From contig JAJKFH010002247.1 of assembly GCA_023333565.1 (NCBI GenBank), forward strand, positions 1 to 64,000: a stretch of 64,000 nt of DNA. Direction: 5' to 3'. Each line of letters begins with the position of its first letter. Positions within the stretch are counted from its first letter, which is position 1. The notes under the pieces are model-generated. The model ran no database searches. It had not been told where the DNA came from and saw only the letters and a list, made by a program, of their open reading frames with translations. Shown one piece after another: positions 1-11,840 of this stretch. A program made the position numbers and the translations under genes. Source of the DNA: Puffinus mauretanicus. Its lineage: Eukaryota > Chordata > Aves > Procellariiformes > Procellariidae.

Positions 1-3000
1 TATTCCCTTTCAAAACAATGTCCACTCAAACCGCGAGACGAAACTCTAAGCAGAGAAAGCACTGGGGACAAGACCTGAACTGGGATTTGCTCCATAATAT
101 AATTCCACACAGCTGGGTTTGAAATTTTCTACTCCCCTCTTAAGAACAACTTATCAGGCTGAAAAATGCTTCCAGCAGCTGACCTGAACTGCTCTACAAT
201 TCAAGAGTTTTGCAAGTGTATTTGAATCCTGGCAATGTGCTAGTGTGACTGATCAACAGCCTGCTACAATGAAAGAAGATTCAGAGGAGATGAGTACTAT
301 GCTCATGAAGTTTAGGGAAGAATACAGGGAGTGACTACAGCTGTTGTAAAGAAAGCTGAACTTATCTCAACACAGGGAGGGGCAGAGGGTGGCCTCTGTT
401 TTTCATAAATGGCTGTATCAGTTGAGTGGATCAATTGGTTGTGTAAGTGGCCTTACTTAATCAAGATGTGTGAATGCATTCCTGTGCTAGCCAGAAGAGC
501 AAGAGGGAAGTGTTGGCTCAACTGAACACAGATAAAAACTAAGCAACCAGCAAAATGAACTTTCAACAGAGCAACAGGCTTGAGCTGGCTTTAACCCACA
601 TAATCCTTCCCTTCCCATAACTGAGGACACCCAGTGTTATGATGGGTACGTGTATACAGACTGGTAACAGGAATCATATTTGTACCGTGATCTAACTGTA
701 TACTACAATTACTCTACCATGCTGTGACTGTTCACCAAGTCCTGCTCAGATTTTGTCTAACACACAGCTCATGCTAACGCCGGGTGTATGTTGGGAATAG
801 TGCCATTAGGTCAAGGCAGGAGCAGCATATAGGCAGGACATGATGGACAGAAGGGCTAAAGGTCATTATGCAGCCATTATCACCTGCAGCTTGCTGTCTC
901 CTGCAGCTATAATCCTTGCACATTGATTGTCTGGCAGTTCCTTCAGAATTCACTAACTTATAGAAATAGTATAGACCAAACTTCCAAGCTGGAAGGTATA
1001 AATACATCAGCTTATCCAAAAAGCTTTTGAAATGTATCCAGACTGCTGGGGCTTCTGTGCTTCCCGGTGTGATACAGGGGAGGTCTGCACCATGATGGAG
1101 GAGGAAGGACAAGCACTCTCTCTGTCAGTTAGGCAACTATTTTGCTCACAGGAGTGTGAGCTATGAGTTGCGAATTATGAATTGGAGAACTCGTGACTTA
1201 AAAACCTCATGAATTAAGGGATGAATTAGTGAATTCACATGTTAGACTAGTCTGTACAAAGGGGATTGAGCCCTTGTTTGATGTGTTTGTTTTCTTTACT
1301 ATTGAGCTCAGAAAATAATGTTTAATTTACGGAGTATGCCAACCTGCAAATTTGAGAGATCCAAACAGACTGTGACATGTGCTTGCATTGCAATTTCAGT
1401 ATATTGCTCTATTACCCTGCTAAGCCAAGATCCCATGTAATAGCAAACATCTTCAGATGAGTAAACTGGTATTAGCAGACTAAACCCTCCTCATGTGCAA
1501 TAACTAAAGGAACTTGGTCAGAAAGTACTGGATTCTTGACAGTAGCCACAGAATGTTCTTTGGCTGTGGAAATCACAGGTAGTTTAAATGTTACCTTTAG
1601 CTGAATCTATCAGACTGCAATTTTTGGTACCTCAACCTGATATAACAGATGAGGATGTTTTACTCCCCCAATCAAAACATTTTGTATCATAATTTTTTAA
1701 ACGCCAAACAACTGCTCTCATTCTAGGAGTTGCAGGAATACCTCTTACTACAGTGGAATTTTTCTACAATGTTTGATTGTTCAAGAATAGTTGCCATAGT
1801 ACAAAATACTAGCAGCTTCTATTGATCTGATTTCTTACGCAACTTGGTACAATTCCCACACAAGACATAACCACACTGGATCAAGTTAATAACCTTCAAT
1901 ATGTAAAACTCAAAATGCAAAGGCTGCACTCGAAACTCTTCTGTTGGCAGAAGTTTTTCTAACATTATTCACATTCTAATTCCAGACCTACTTCCATTAC
2001 AGAATATTCTCTCTCTCCAAATCTCCATTCTCACACTTTCAATGAACCTAAAATCATGCCTTCTACATTTCCTATGGCAGTCTGGTATTCAGAAGACCAA
2101 CCACACTAATTCTGCATGGGGAGAAGTTATGGATATGATGTCCTTAAGGACTAAGATTCTCCATTACTTTATAAAAATGATAAAACATTTCTTCTTATGG
2201 CATACTGGAAAGAGAGGTATTGGCTTCGGTGTCTGAACATACCTAAACTCCACTGTACAGACTCATTGTGGAAGGATACAGAGCATAACCAATACTACCA
2301 TCCCCACTTTAATCACATTCCTTATTTTAAGAACCTGTTTCTAGATTTTTTTTTATTGTATTGTATTAACATGAGTTAACTAAATGGTAATTGACAGCTT
2401 ACTAAGACTGCTTTATATTCCAGTGAAAACAACATACAATTTAAGACGACAGATTTATTTTTACTCATGTTCTTTTTCCAAGATGAAATAAACAACTTTC
2501 AGTATCTGCATTGCCCTTTGCAATCCCACTGGTAAATTCTTGCTAGCAGAGGGTTATTCAGCTCTGATCAGCATGGCTAAGAGTTCTTGCATACGTTAGC
2601 CATGAACAACATTTACTCCAAGATGACGATTAGCACCAGATTTACACAGCACTTTAAGGCTGCTTAGTCTCTAGGAGTAAAATTATCTACACATTTTGCA
2701 CCCTATGCACGTCTAAATAGTAGAGATAAACCCATCCTCAAGGGTCACAAAAAGAAGAGTGAAGAGAAAACTGTAGGTAACTATTTTTATTATGAAATAG
2801 CATGATAAAGAATAGAAGTTAGTTTAAAGTAAGTTCTTCCTGATTAAGCTAAACTCCTTAGCAAAGAAATAATGCAGGTATGATTGTTTACTATTTCTTC
2901 TGAAGCAAAATTAACAGAGCTTCCTCAATCTAAATGCTAGTGACAAACATATAACCATAAATACCAGTGTTGCTAATGCATGACAAGACACTAAATTTAT

Positions 3001-3504
3001 ACAGTCCTAAATACCAAGCAATAAAGTAAAATCAGCATAGAGTGATAGAACTAACAGAGCAAGAATGAAATTCATGTAGTGACATGATTAGTCATTACAC
3101 AAAGCCATTTTAAGGTAACTCTTACTTCCAAATAATCGTATTTTAAATTTAAACTCATTTATCACGGCAGCACAGGTATGAGAAATAACAGTTGTCACCT
3201 GTCAAATTTCTATGAAGTATACTGTCAATAAGGGCACCCCTTTTTGCATTATTACACTAATCACTTTAAGCATCTGCATCACAAGACACAGAGAACTGTC
3301 AGCACATCAATACTATCATCTGAAAGTTATGTCAGAGAGAGAACCCTTCAGTGAATATGCCTTCCTAAATTTCTTGTTGTGCAAAATGTAAATGTGCTAT
3401 ATATGATCTACGTATATTTTTCAAACAGAAGCTATTAGAAAACTTAAGTCAAAAAAGTTGTATCATGTTCTTGTAAGCTCAACGCATAGCTTTGTACATA
3501 CTAC
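1..3504 (-). other. POC5 intron 3 (part)
   Basis: AT-rich sequence downstream of the exon 3 donor. No further POC5-like exon was recognised on the minus strand. The longest open frame (774-1112, minus, 112 codons) has no resemblance to POC5 and lacks flanking splice signals worth citing, so it is treated as chance. No repeat family could be named. Confidence 0.7.
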
Positions 3505-3652
3505 CTGGAGTCTTACGGTGAATGGCATCATCTGTTACACTTGAAAATCTGCCACCTGCTCTCAGTTCTGAAGCAGGTTCTGACCACTTCGAGACACACT
3601 GTTCAAACTTCGGAGTCACTACAGCATAACGAAGCAGTTCTTCATATTCATC
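3505..3652 (-). CDS. POC5: POC5 exon 3 (second coding exon)
   Basis: Coding exon of centriolar protein POC5, which binds centrin and acts in building the distal half of centrioles. On the minus strand an AG acceptor (3654-3653) precedes GATGAATATGAAGAACTG, reading DEYEELLRYAVVTP, and the exon ends CTCCAG at 3505 followed by a GTAGTA donor. It holds 49 codons plus one base, so it enters in phase 0, exactly where exon 2 ends, and leaves a split codon for exon 4. The block (D/E)EYEELL.YA.VTP directly after an SSVSS(N/D)LQ end is the known N-terminus of vertebrate POC5. The later residues (FEQCVSKWSEP and so on) diverge from mammals, as this disordered part usually does. No exon 4 candidate was found between 1 and 3504, so the gene continues left of the window. 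Confidence 0.9.
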
Positions 3653-6600
3653 CTGTCACAAAGTGATGATGAATAATTATAAAACTACAATTACATTTCT
3701 AAAAACTAGGTATATGTAGGAAGGAGTAGAAATGGCTTTTGATAATTTTTGAGAGTTTTTTTATTATCATTATTATGGTGAAAACTAAGAGGATTTCCCT
3801 TAGAGTTGCAAAAGCGAGCTGTTTTTCTACCATGATTACAATAATTTATCTCTCTCTTGTTTCATGTTGACGTTCATTCCGATTACAACTAGATGCACTG
3901 TAATAGTTACATCTAGACTTCACTAGATGCCAGAATTGGATACTATAACAGGCACCTTAAAAACATGAACTAAAAAAAAAGTTCCAGATCATGTGACCTA
4001 TTAATCACCCGATACTATTCCTAAGTATTACTATTACTGCAAAGAAAAATATGTCTTTTTATAGCCATGACAAAGATGCTACTGAACACAGTCACATTTC
4101 ACATTCCGTAACATTACAGTTTCTTTGGTGGGAGTTCTAAAGCCAATCATCAAAAGACATTTGAATATCCAGTATTTTCTTTAGATGAGATATAATTATT
4201 CTCACCTTGTATTATGCATTTTTAAATTACATAGGTATAGGGAATGTGTATATATAACTAATATAAAAGCTTTCCTGTTAAAAAGTTATAAACCAACCTA
4301 ACTGGTATGTGGCATTATACTATGTACCAAAGTAAGCCAATTAACTTAACATTTTTTTGAAATCTCCTAGTTAAACAGATCTTTAGAATCAAAGTATTTA
4401 GAGTTCAATGTGAAACTGTGAACAATCTGTATTGTAGCTTAAACATACAATCCAATACTTAATTTAAAAAGTTCCAGTAGCAGTTAAATGTTGAAATCGA
4501 TCAAAGCCACTAATTAAATATTTGGAAAAAAACGACGGTTGGAAAGTACTAAACCAGGTCACTAACAGTCATTTTTTCTTCACTTAATACTATTGTACTA
4601 ATTCTGTTTAGTATCCTAATGAGGTCAAACCTCAGAAACCAGTTGTGAATTGCAAAATTATTTTCCTCTGCAAGCTGGGGAAAGTTAGAGTGGAAACAAT
4701 CAGTTAAAGGTACCAATTACCAGGTAATATGTTTTTGAATCTACCAGCTGAAAAGGATAATCTTTAAAACTTTCAGTGGAACCCTTTTATCTATGTGGGT
4801 TTCAAGTAATTAAAGAACATTTTAAGAATCCAGGTTTTGTGCCTTTTAGCTGAATTCTAGTTTCCTTTCAAGTTTCCTATCTTCTAACCTATCATATTAA
4901 AACTAAAAGGCTAAATAAATGTATGTGAAGCTATATAATTACAAACAAATATATAGTGTATCTTTTTGTCAAGCAAAAGGAAGTATCACATTCCACACCA
5001 AAGGTATAGTTAGTTGCGAATCAAAAAGTTATCCATTTTTCCATATCCATAACTTTCTAAAGAAATACAGTTTACATTTTATCAGATGTCAGAAGAAGAA
5101 AACAGGTATCTTCAGATGAGTTATTCAACCATGAACTACATGGATCTATACCAAATTCCCTCCAGTAAAATTTCAGCAGAGTAAAAAAGCCGATATACTC
5201 ATCTTTACTTTAACTCATCTAAATTAAATGATTGTGCAGAAGACATTAGATCATTTCTCTGTCTTCCTCAAAGAGATAGTGTGACCAGCAACTTTAATTC
5301 TTCCCCCCAAACAAGTTAGTTTCAGTCAGAGCTGATCCAGCTTCTTCCATGAGTACCTTATCCAATTCAAGGGACATAGTAGGTAAGATGTCAGGTACAA
5401 GTAGGTGGCTCATTTTGAGTCACGCAATTTAATCACTAGCACACAGTCTGTCTTACTATAGACATCTTGAGCACTCAAAATATGCATTTCAAGTTATGGC
5501 AGAAAATTTATCTAGTCTTTCAAGTTTAACGCTCTTATTAAAACCCAAAGGATACACTATGTGCAAGAATACACACTCTATGCACTAACAGAAAGTGCAT
5601 CCAGTGAAAGATCTGAAAATAAACGCTTATAAATTACAACCTTACAACACTGTTGGAATGAAGCTGAAAGCAAATATCAAAAAAACCACAGTATCCCAAT
5701 TGTAATCAGAAACTTAGACACAAAAAAAAATAATCCCGGAGACTGCAATAAGAATATGTAAGACAGAGAAATGGAAACATTAAGTGATTAAGTGTATTAT
5801 CTCAATCTTAAATATTCCATAACAAGGACACTGCAATTGGAATGCAATATTAACCAATAAATTTCAAATAAAAACATAATAAAATAAAATTAACAATATA
5901 TCTTTGGTTTATTTACTATCTTTGTTTCGCTTTAAACAAAACTTTCAAGCTGTTATGTCACCTACAAAAATTCTGTTGCAGCATAAAACTACAGGAATAT
6001 AGTTCTAAGGCCCGAAGGTCAGAGGAGTTTTGATCACTTGATGCATACTACCTTGGTTTTGTAGAAGTAAATAAATTAGTGTTGCAACAAGCAAATGGCA
6101 CAAGAGCATTCAAAGGTTTGGGTTTTTTTCTTCCTTCTTAAAGCATTATAAAAATCTGCAGACGTTGCATAGAATTTGTCCTTAGGATTGCAGTCAAGGT
6201 TACTAAACAACACAAAAAGAATGGATTGAATGGACTAAGTCTTGCAGAACTCAATTATAAGTAAATGGAAATTCTCTAAGAGCCTTAGAGAGAATTCTCT
6301 AATTAATTTAAAGTGGATTCTTTCTAGGTAATAATCTGGCCTCTATTTAAAAGCATCAAATTATCAAAAAGGCTCAAACAAAATAAAACAAAAAAGGCCC
6401 TTCAAAATTATCTACAAAGAGTAGAGTACTTCCCTGTCAGTATTGCTGTTCCTCAGCTGTGACCCCAGTCGTCTTCTTTTTCAATAGTAATAGACTCCTA
6501 TGACGAGCGGCTGAGGTCTCTGGGTTTGTCTAGTTTGGAAAGAAGGAGGCTGAGGGGCGACCTCATTGCTCTCTACAGCTTCCTGAGGAGGGGACATGGA

Positions 6601-8069
6601 GAGGGAGGTCTCTGTGATAGGAGTATTCTGTGATAGGACAGACGTGTGGGAATGGTCCAAAGCCGTGCCAGGGGAGGTTTAGATTGGACATTAGGAAGCA
6701 TTTCTTTACTGAGAGGGTGGTCAAACACTGGAATGGGCTTCCTGGAGAGGTGGTCGATGCCCCAGGCCTGTCAGTGTTTAAGGGGCATTCGGACAATGCT
6801 CTTAACATCATGCTTTAACTTTTGGTCAGCCCTGAATTGGTCAGGCAGTTACACTAGATGATCGTTGTGCGCCCCTTCCAACTGGAACTATTCTATTCTA
6901 TTCTAGATGTGTTCTCAGTTGCAAAGCAGTCATTCATTAAGATTAGTTTACTTTATCATTCTCTACAAGGTGGCCTTAGAACCTCCTTGATAATCAACCA
7001 GATCATAAAAGAAAATTCTGGTCTTTCAAAATTTGTCGCACAACGCCTTCATCCTGTTTTCCAACTACAAAAGGCATTGGAAACACAGATTAATTACTAT
7101 TGCTGAACAAAGATTAAGAAAACTTATCCATGAGATAATGACCGCAGAAAGAGAAGCATACGAACTGCAGAAATGAATCACCCATAAACAGGTAGTTTAA
7201 AAGGGACAGGCAATCCACATAAAGAAAAAACAAAACTTAATTTAACAATGCTTCTGCTGTACATGCCCATTCCACCAGGTGACAAAAGTGGAGACGCATT
7301 TCTACAGGGCAACTAGCAAAACCTATTTTTGTCAAACCTAGCCTGTTTTGGATAGAACCCTATCAAAGGAAAAAACCCACCCACTACTCAAATAGGAATA
7401 ACCAATTATTAAAGGATGAAAATCTGCTGCTTTCAAAAGAATAGTACAAAGACTTTATCCAGTATCTGCATCCTCCCAAAAGAATGCTGAGCACAGAAAA
7501 GGAAAAACCCCCACCGTTACAGTTCCAGCATATCTCGGCATATTTCATGCAGAAAAAAAAATAGCATTTCCTTTCTGACACTAAATTGTCCACAATCCTA
7601 CTCCAAGGGAAATAAACCCATTAAAAAAAATTCAGTTCTTACAACATCATGTAAGAAGCCTAACACATAGTTACACTTCATCCCTCAGAAATAATGGGTT
7701 TCTATGCTACTGTGTCAAATTTATGCTTCTTGATAAGACTTAGCACACATAAAAAATAATACCAGAAAAATAAAAGGTAAGAAAACTGTACTATTTTACC
7801 TGTAGTTGTCATTGATCAATCTTTTAAATTTAGATAAGAATTTTCACATAAATTGAAATTTCTTGTGAAATGCACAAAAGGGAATCCAAGTGAAGATATT
7901 TTAATCTCAGATATTTTTTGTCTAATTTGCTTCCTTTTACTAACATTTTTATTATTTTCCTGTACACATAAAACAAAAAAGATCCAAGTTTTGTTAGGTT
8001 TCCTCATAATTATCCTTTGCCAGATAAAATGCCATGACAGTGAACCAAATGAGATTGCCTCTTTCCTAC
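3653..8069 (-). other. POC5 intron 2
   Basis: A 4.4-kb intron between the two coding exons, bounded by a GTAGGAA donor at 8069 and the ACAG acceptor at 3653. AT-rich, with one recognisable insert: a CR1 tail at 6496-6906, in antisense orientation to POC5. Apart from that, no exon, RNA gene or other repeat family could be identified. Confidence 0.8.
6496..6906 (+). mobile_element. CR1 LINE, 5'-truncated 3' end
   Basis: Begins with the CR1 RT-tail motif TATGACGAGCGGCTGAGG and runs through AAGGAGGCTGAGGGGCGACC, GGGGAGGTTTAGATTGGACA and CTGGAGAGGTGGTCGATGCC. It ends in the short 3' repeat (TATTC/ATTCT)n. The translation is related to the '[11 protein letters not shown]...VVKHWNGLP' end of ORF2. 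The middle around 6610-6655 is scrambled and shortened compared with the fuller copies in this window (for example 'gtgataggagtattctgtgatagga'-like duplication), so this copy is dead. It lies in intron 2 of POC5, in reverse orientation to the gene. Confidence 0.9.
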
Positions 8070-8169
8070 CTGAAGATCTGAAGAAACAGAACTGCCCCGA
8101 ACAGAGTCTTTTGGCAAAACTGGACTTGTGCTTTTCTCCTCATCTGATGACATTCTGCACAAAGTTAGT
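8070..8169 (-). CDS. POC5: POC5 exon 2 with start codon
   Basis: First coding exon of POC5. On the minus strand a TTTTATAG acceptor (AG at 8171-8170) is followed by 16 bases of 5' UTR, then ATG at 8153-8151 and 28 codons beginning MSSDEEKSTSPVLPKDS and ending SSVSSDLQ. The exon closes with CTTCAG at 8070 and a GTAGGAA donor. The start is chosen because MSSDEEK is the conserved N-terminus of vertebrate POC5 and because the length of 28 residues to the exon junction matches the mammalian protein. An upstream in-frame ATG at 8210 lies before the splice acceptor, so it is intronic and not the start. The serine- and acid-rich sequence fits a disordered leader before the centrin-binding repeats, which are encoded outside this window. 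Confidence 0.92.
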
Positions 8170-11100
8170 CTATAAAACAGTAGAAGCTGAACTTCATTTT
8201 TCTGTTCCAAAAGGTTTACTGTATGTTCACCAACATTTTACCCAGAAAGAGAGATTCTCCTGTAAAAACCACATCAACGCCCATTCAGTGGGCTAAAGTG
8301 ATTGTATAGTCTCATTATATAATGCTAGGTAGGAAACTGCTGATCCAAACCATACTCAAAACCATGAAAAGACTTCCATTGACTTTAAAAGAAAATAAGG
8401 GGAAACCCAAAAGCAACAATATAAAAGTTTTCTCTTATTTTACATTGACTGAGTAAGTTGAATACCTAATGCTTCATGATACACAATATAAAATTTTACA
8501 TCAATGGTAACTAAAATACACCGCTAGAGGAAAAAAAAGAAAAAGAGAGAAAGAGAAAAAGAAAAGGAATAACAGAAGCCTTAATTTACAGATACATTCC
8601 TGTGTCAATCCCTCCTTCTTATTCACATTGTATTGTTTTGGAGCTTATCAGCTTGTTTCAGTACAAAATTCCTATAAGGTGACATAGGAATGACTAAGCT
8701 ACACTGCGTTTTTTTCCCCCCTGAAAAAATTCCCTCCCTACCTCATCCACAGCCCAAGCTGAGATGATGTCCTGAACACTCCAGTTCAATACCCTGACGC
8801 CTTCACTTAGGGGTCAACATCAGTCTCCCTCCACTTTTTCGACTCTTCTTGCCTTATAGGCCCAGGAAGACCAACAGGTATGGAAGGACAGGAAATGCCT
8901 TAGGTTCAGGTAATGTCAATCATTCCAGCAATTTCTACGCAAGATAGTGAGGTACTCTTTGAACATTTGGGAAGCAGGCGATGCTGTAGAACTGACAAGA
9001 AACTTGAAGACTTTCTGAAAGATATATGTATCTTTTAATCTACTGCAGCCTGGAATAAGTCCTTCAGTGAAGAACTGAAGTTCTTGTGATAAAACTTGAT
9101 GGAATATGGGGAAAGAGAACTCTAAAGGATATGGGGGGAATGAAAGGAATTACAGAATGAGTGGGAACTGAGTATTAAGCAAGGTGAATTTGTTAGTGAA
9201 TGAATGGCAGAGTGATACAGTTGCCTGATGCACATGAAAAACAATCATCAGACACATTGAGCAGGCACTTGTCAGCAAAGAGTAAGCACAGGAAGACCAC
9301 CGTCAATAACCAGAGGAACTGACTGCTTGTACAATGTAGCAAACAACCATGCAAGGAAAATTAATATTTTTAGAGAGACCGTTAAAACTGTCAAATATAA
9401 TATTCTCAATTGTTTTTTTAAAACAGATGCATTTTCTGACAGAAATGTTATTTTTAAATTGCTAGTTGTACTGCCATTAAATTGGCAGTAACTCAACAAT
9501 AATCTTTTTTCAAAAAAAAAAAGGCAATAATCTCATAGCTCTTTGCATAGGAATACTGCAGATGGAAATTAATTGTCTTTTTTGTTCTTTGAGTTATTCC
9601 AGATGCTGAATCTTCCTGCACCATAAAAGCTCTCTCTGCCACATCTTGCAGAATGGGAAGTTCATTTCTGTACTTAAGACCACTGTCCTGACTTCTATTT
9701 TCAGTTTTCTGACATCATGCCCTTGACACTCAGTCTAGTGTATCTAGTTCTCCGCTTATCACTGAAACTACTCTCAAGCTTGCGGTCTTCCAAAACTCAA
9801 AAGGTTCCTTCGTCACAAGTGATGCTACCTCTCCACTCCAGGCCACTCTCTTCTTCAAATCTGTAACTGCAGCTTACCTGTTTGACATCGTCTTGTAAGA
9901 GTCTCTCACTGTTACCTCAAGCTCAGTGTGTTTGTCTCCTCTTCCCATTCCTTTTCTTTATACCCGTGGACTAGCCCTCCACTCTGTTTGTCCATCCAGT
10001 TTCCACTTGAGTGCCTTTACTGACTAGAATGCCGCTTTAGATTCCACTAACAGGTTACTACTTAAGTTTGAGCTTTCCCTGCATTTCTATGTTTTACTTG
10101 TCTGTACCTCTAATGTTTGTGTCTAGAGTCTAACCTTGCATTTTGATTATTGCAACATTCCAGTGAAAATCCCAGTAAACCTAAAATTCTAGAAATCTAC
10201 TCATGTACAGAACAACAGATTGGATTACTACGATAAATTAAGATAAATACACTTCTTTTAAGCCAATGTTTACAGACATCATTGCCACGTCATGCTGAGA
10301 ATAACGTCTGCTTTGATCTCAGTGAACAAGCACTAAGCTCAAGAAAACACTGGATAAGTTTCTAAAAAAGAAATCAAGGGATATTAAGTAAGACACTCTC
10401 TCTGGGTCAACAAGTTGATTTGCTAAGCTGCAACTCATTATATAGCGAGAGACAAGTGAGAGAAGCATCTTCATGCTTACCATGTTCTTCTAATCTCACC
10501 TGCACATCTGCCAAAACATATGTCTGACTTCATTAAAGAAAGATTCCGGTTAACAGCAGTAGTTTCTTCCAAAACACAAGTGTACAACTACACAACTACT
10601 GTTAGAAACAGGACACAACTATAAAGACCTTTGGTCTGACCCACCATGGCTGCTCTCATTCTTAATTTTGAATTGTTTGAGCTGTGCTCAGGATTTTGGG
10701 TTTGGTTTTGACTAAAAGTGATGCTTTCCAAACAATTTAATGCTGTATTCAGATCACAGGACTCAACACCTAGGAAAGAGAACTACTCCATCTCCCAGTA
10801 CACACAGGACATATTCTTTCCCCTTAACTGTAGCCCCTTGCAAAGCAGCACTGCTCAGGTCCACGTTTTTAGGATTCTCACTACAGCATCTCTGCAACTA
10901 CTCCTGACGCCTGCAGAGCTGATACTACAGTGACCGCCGCTGTCATGTCCACTAGCGACAGGAAGGGCAAGCCGCCGGGTGCCACACAGACACCTGGGAG
11001 GCACAGCCGCCTAGGCACCCGGGTGGACAGGCAGGAAGGAGCACAATTCCGGATGTGAACAGGATTTTTTTTTTTTTTTTAAAAAGGCTGGCCTTTAAGG

Positions 11101-11289
11101 CAACCAGCCCAACTACCCGGGGGCAGCGGGCGCCCACAGGCCCCCTCACAGAGTGGTACGAAGATCGGGTCGGGGGGGCTGCGGGGAAGCCGCCGGGCAG
11201 GAGCGCCGGGGTTATGGAGAAGGTACTGTAGAGGTCGCGGCCCCTCGGGGCGCAGCACCCCCGGCCGCCCCCCGCCACCCCCCTCTCAC
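8170..11289 (-). other. POC5 intron 1
   Basis: About 3.1 kb between the exon 2 acceptor and the inferred exon 1 donor. It contains a 44-bp purine tract (8526-8569) and otherwise unremarkable AT-rich DNA. The right end (10925 onward) lies in the CpG island. No other exons were recognised; a 75-codon minus frame at 9272-9499 and a 71-codon plus frame at 10718-10933 look like chance frames. Confidence 0.55.
8526..8569 (+). repeat. Purine tract (AAAGA/GAGA-rich)
   Basis: 44 bp made almost only of A and G (simple low-complexity sequence) in POC5 intron 1. It has no coding potential. Confidence 0.8.
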
Positions 11290-11335
11290 CTGCAGGCACC
11301 AGCCGCCCTCGGCCGCCGAGCGAGACGGTTTCAAA
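11290..11335 (-). other. POC5: Inferred non-coding exon 1 of POC5 (3' boundary firm, 5' end uncertain)
   Basis: Exon 2 has its acceptor upstream of the ATG, so a 5' non-coding exon must exist. Within the CpG island the best minus-strand donor is CTGCAG|GTGAGAGG, with the exon ending at 11290 and intron 1 starting at 11289; it is a near-perfect consensus. The transcription start cannot be seen directly. It is placed a few tens of bases upstream because a CHR-like element lies at 11330-11335 and an inverted CCAAT box at 11401-11405, and in cell-cycle promoters these usually sit just upstream of the start. The exon may be longer, or alternative first exons may be used. Confidence 0.4.
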
Positions 11336-11421
11336 CTACCAGGGCGGAAGAAGAAGCACTTCTCTGATAGGCTCAGGGTGCGCTTACAATGCATTCTCTG
11401 ATTGGGCAGTTTGGCGGCAAA
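11330..11421 (-). promoter_or_regulatory. CCAAT / E2F-like / CHR-like module in the POC5 promoter
   Basis: Reading the minus strand toward POC5 there is TTTGCCGCCAAA at 11421-11410, an E2F-like palindrome. Next come an inverted CCAAT box (ATTGG on plus, 11401-11405), a CCAAT-like CCTAT at 11371-11367 about 34 bp further on, and TTTGAA at 11335-11330, a match to the CHR element. NF-Y-bound CCAAT boxes about three helical turns apart, upstream of a CHR, are a known signature of DREAM / B-MYB-FOXM1 regulated genes expressed in S to G2/M. Occupancy is inference; the motifs are seen. Confidence 0.5.
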
Positions 11422-11840
11422 CTAGCCAGTTAAATTGCTGAGCTGGGGGGGCGGGCGTGCCAGTCCATCCCACCGCCGTCCCTCTTTCGCTTACGGCCGC
11501 TTCGCCTCCCGCCCGCCTGTGCCTGTCGGCGGCTGCCGCGCGCTGATTGGCGGCAGCATTCCCGGGACTGGTGCGCGGGCCGCGGCCGGCCGTTGGCGGG
11601 GGCGTGAGGGGCTGCGTGCGGGGCGGTGCGGTGCTGTGGTACCGTTATGGGCGGGCGGGCGGTGACTGATAGGCGGTGGGTTAGCTGCCGCGGCCCCGCG
11701 AAGGTGGTGGCGGCTCTGTGGTGCTGGCGTGCGCCCCTCATCGACCGCCAAAGCAGTGGCTAATGGCCCTGTCAATGCGCGGGGCGGCTAGGGGACCGTG
11801 CCAGCCTGAAAGCTTGGGCTAGGCAAGGTGCGGGGAGCGT

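Larger units (their letters stand above)
10925..11840. promoter_or_regulatory. CpG-island promoter, probably bidirectional, serving POC5
   Basis: A sharp change from AT-rich flanks to GC- and CpG-dense DNA with several GC boxes (GGGCGGGCG types near 11446-11460 and 11649-11662). No TATA box is seen at the inferred POC5 start. It lies at the 5' end of POC5, with the exon-1 donor inside it. CCAAT boxes in minus orientation are at 11401-11405 and 11546-11550, with CCAAT-like ATAGG variants near 11367-11371 and 11670. Open frames of 60-115 codons on both strands here are GC-rich chance frames with no recognisable protein. A run of about 16 T at 11066-11080 interrupts the left part. Islands of this kind often fire in both directions; a rightward transcript is possible but unproven. 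Confidence 0.85.

Noticed and set aside
7853..8296. 147-codon plus-strand frame over POC5 exon 2
   Set aside because: It is the antisense of a well-supported POC5 coding exon and its flanking introns, with no recognisable protein and no splice context of its own.
10952..11775. Several 60-115 codon frames on both strands in the CpG island
   Set aside because: GC-rich DNA has few stops. The products are Arg/Pro/Ala-rich with no domain, overlap each other on both strands, and cover promoter motifs.
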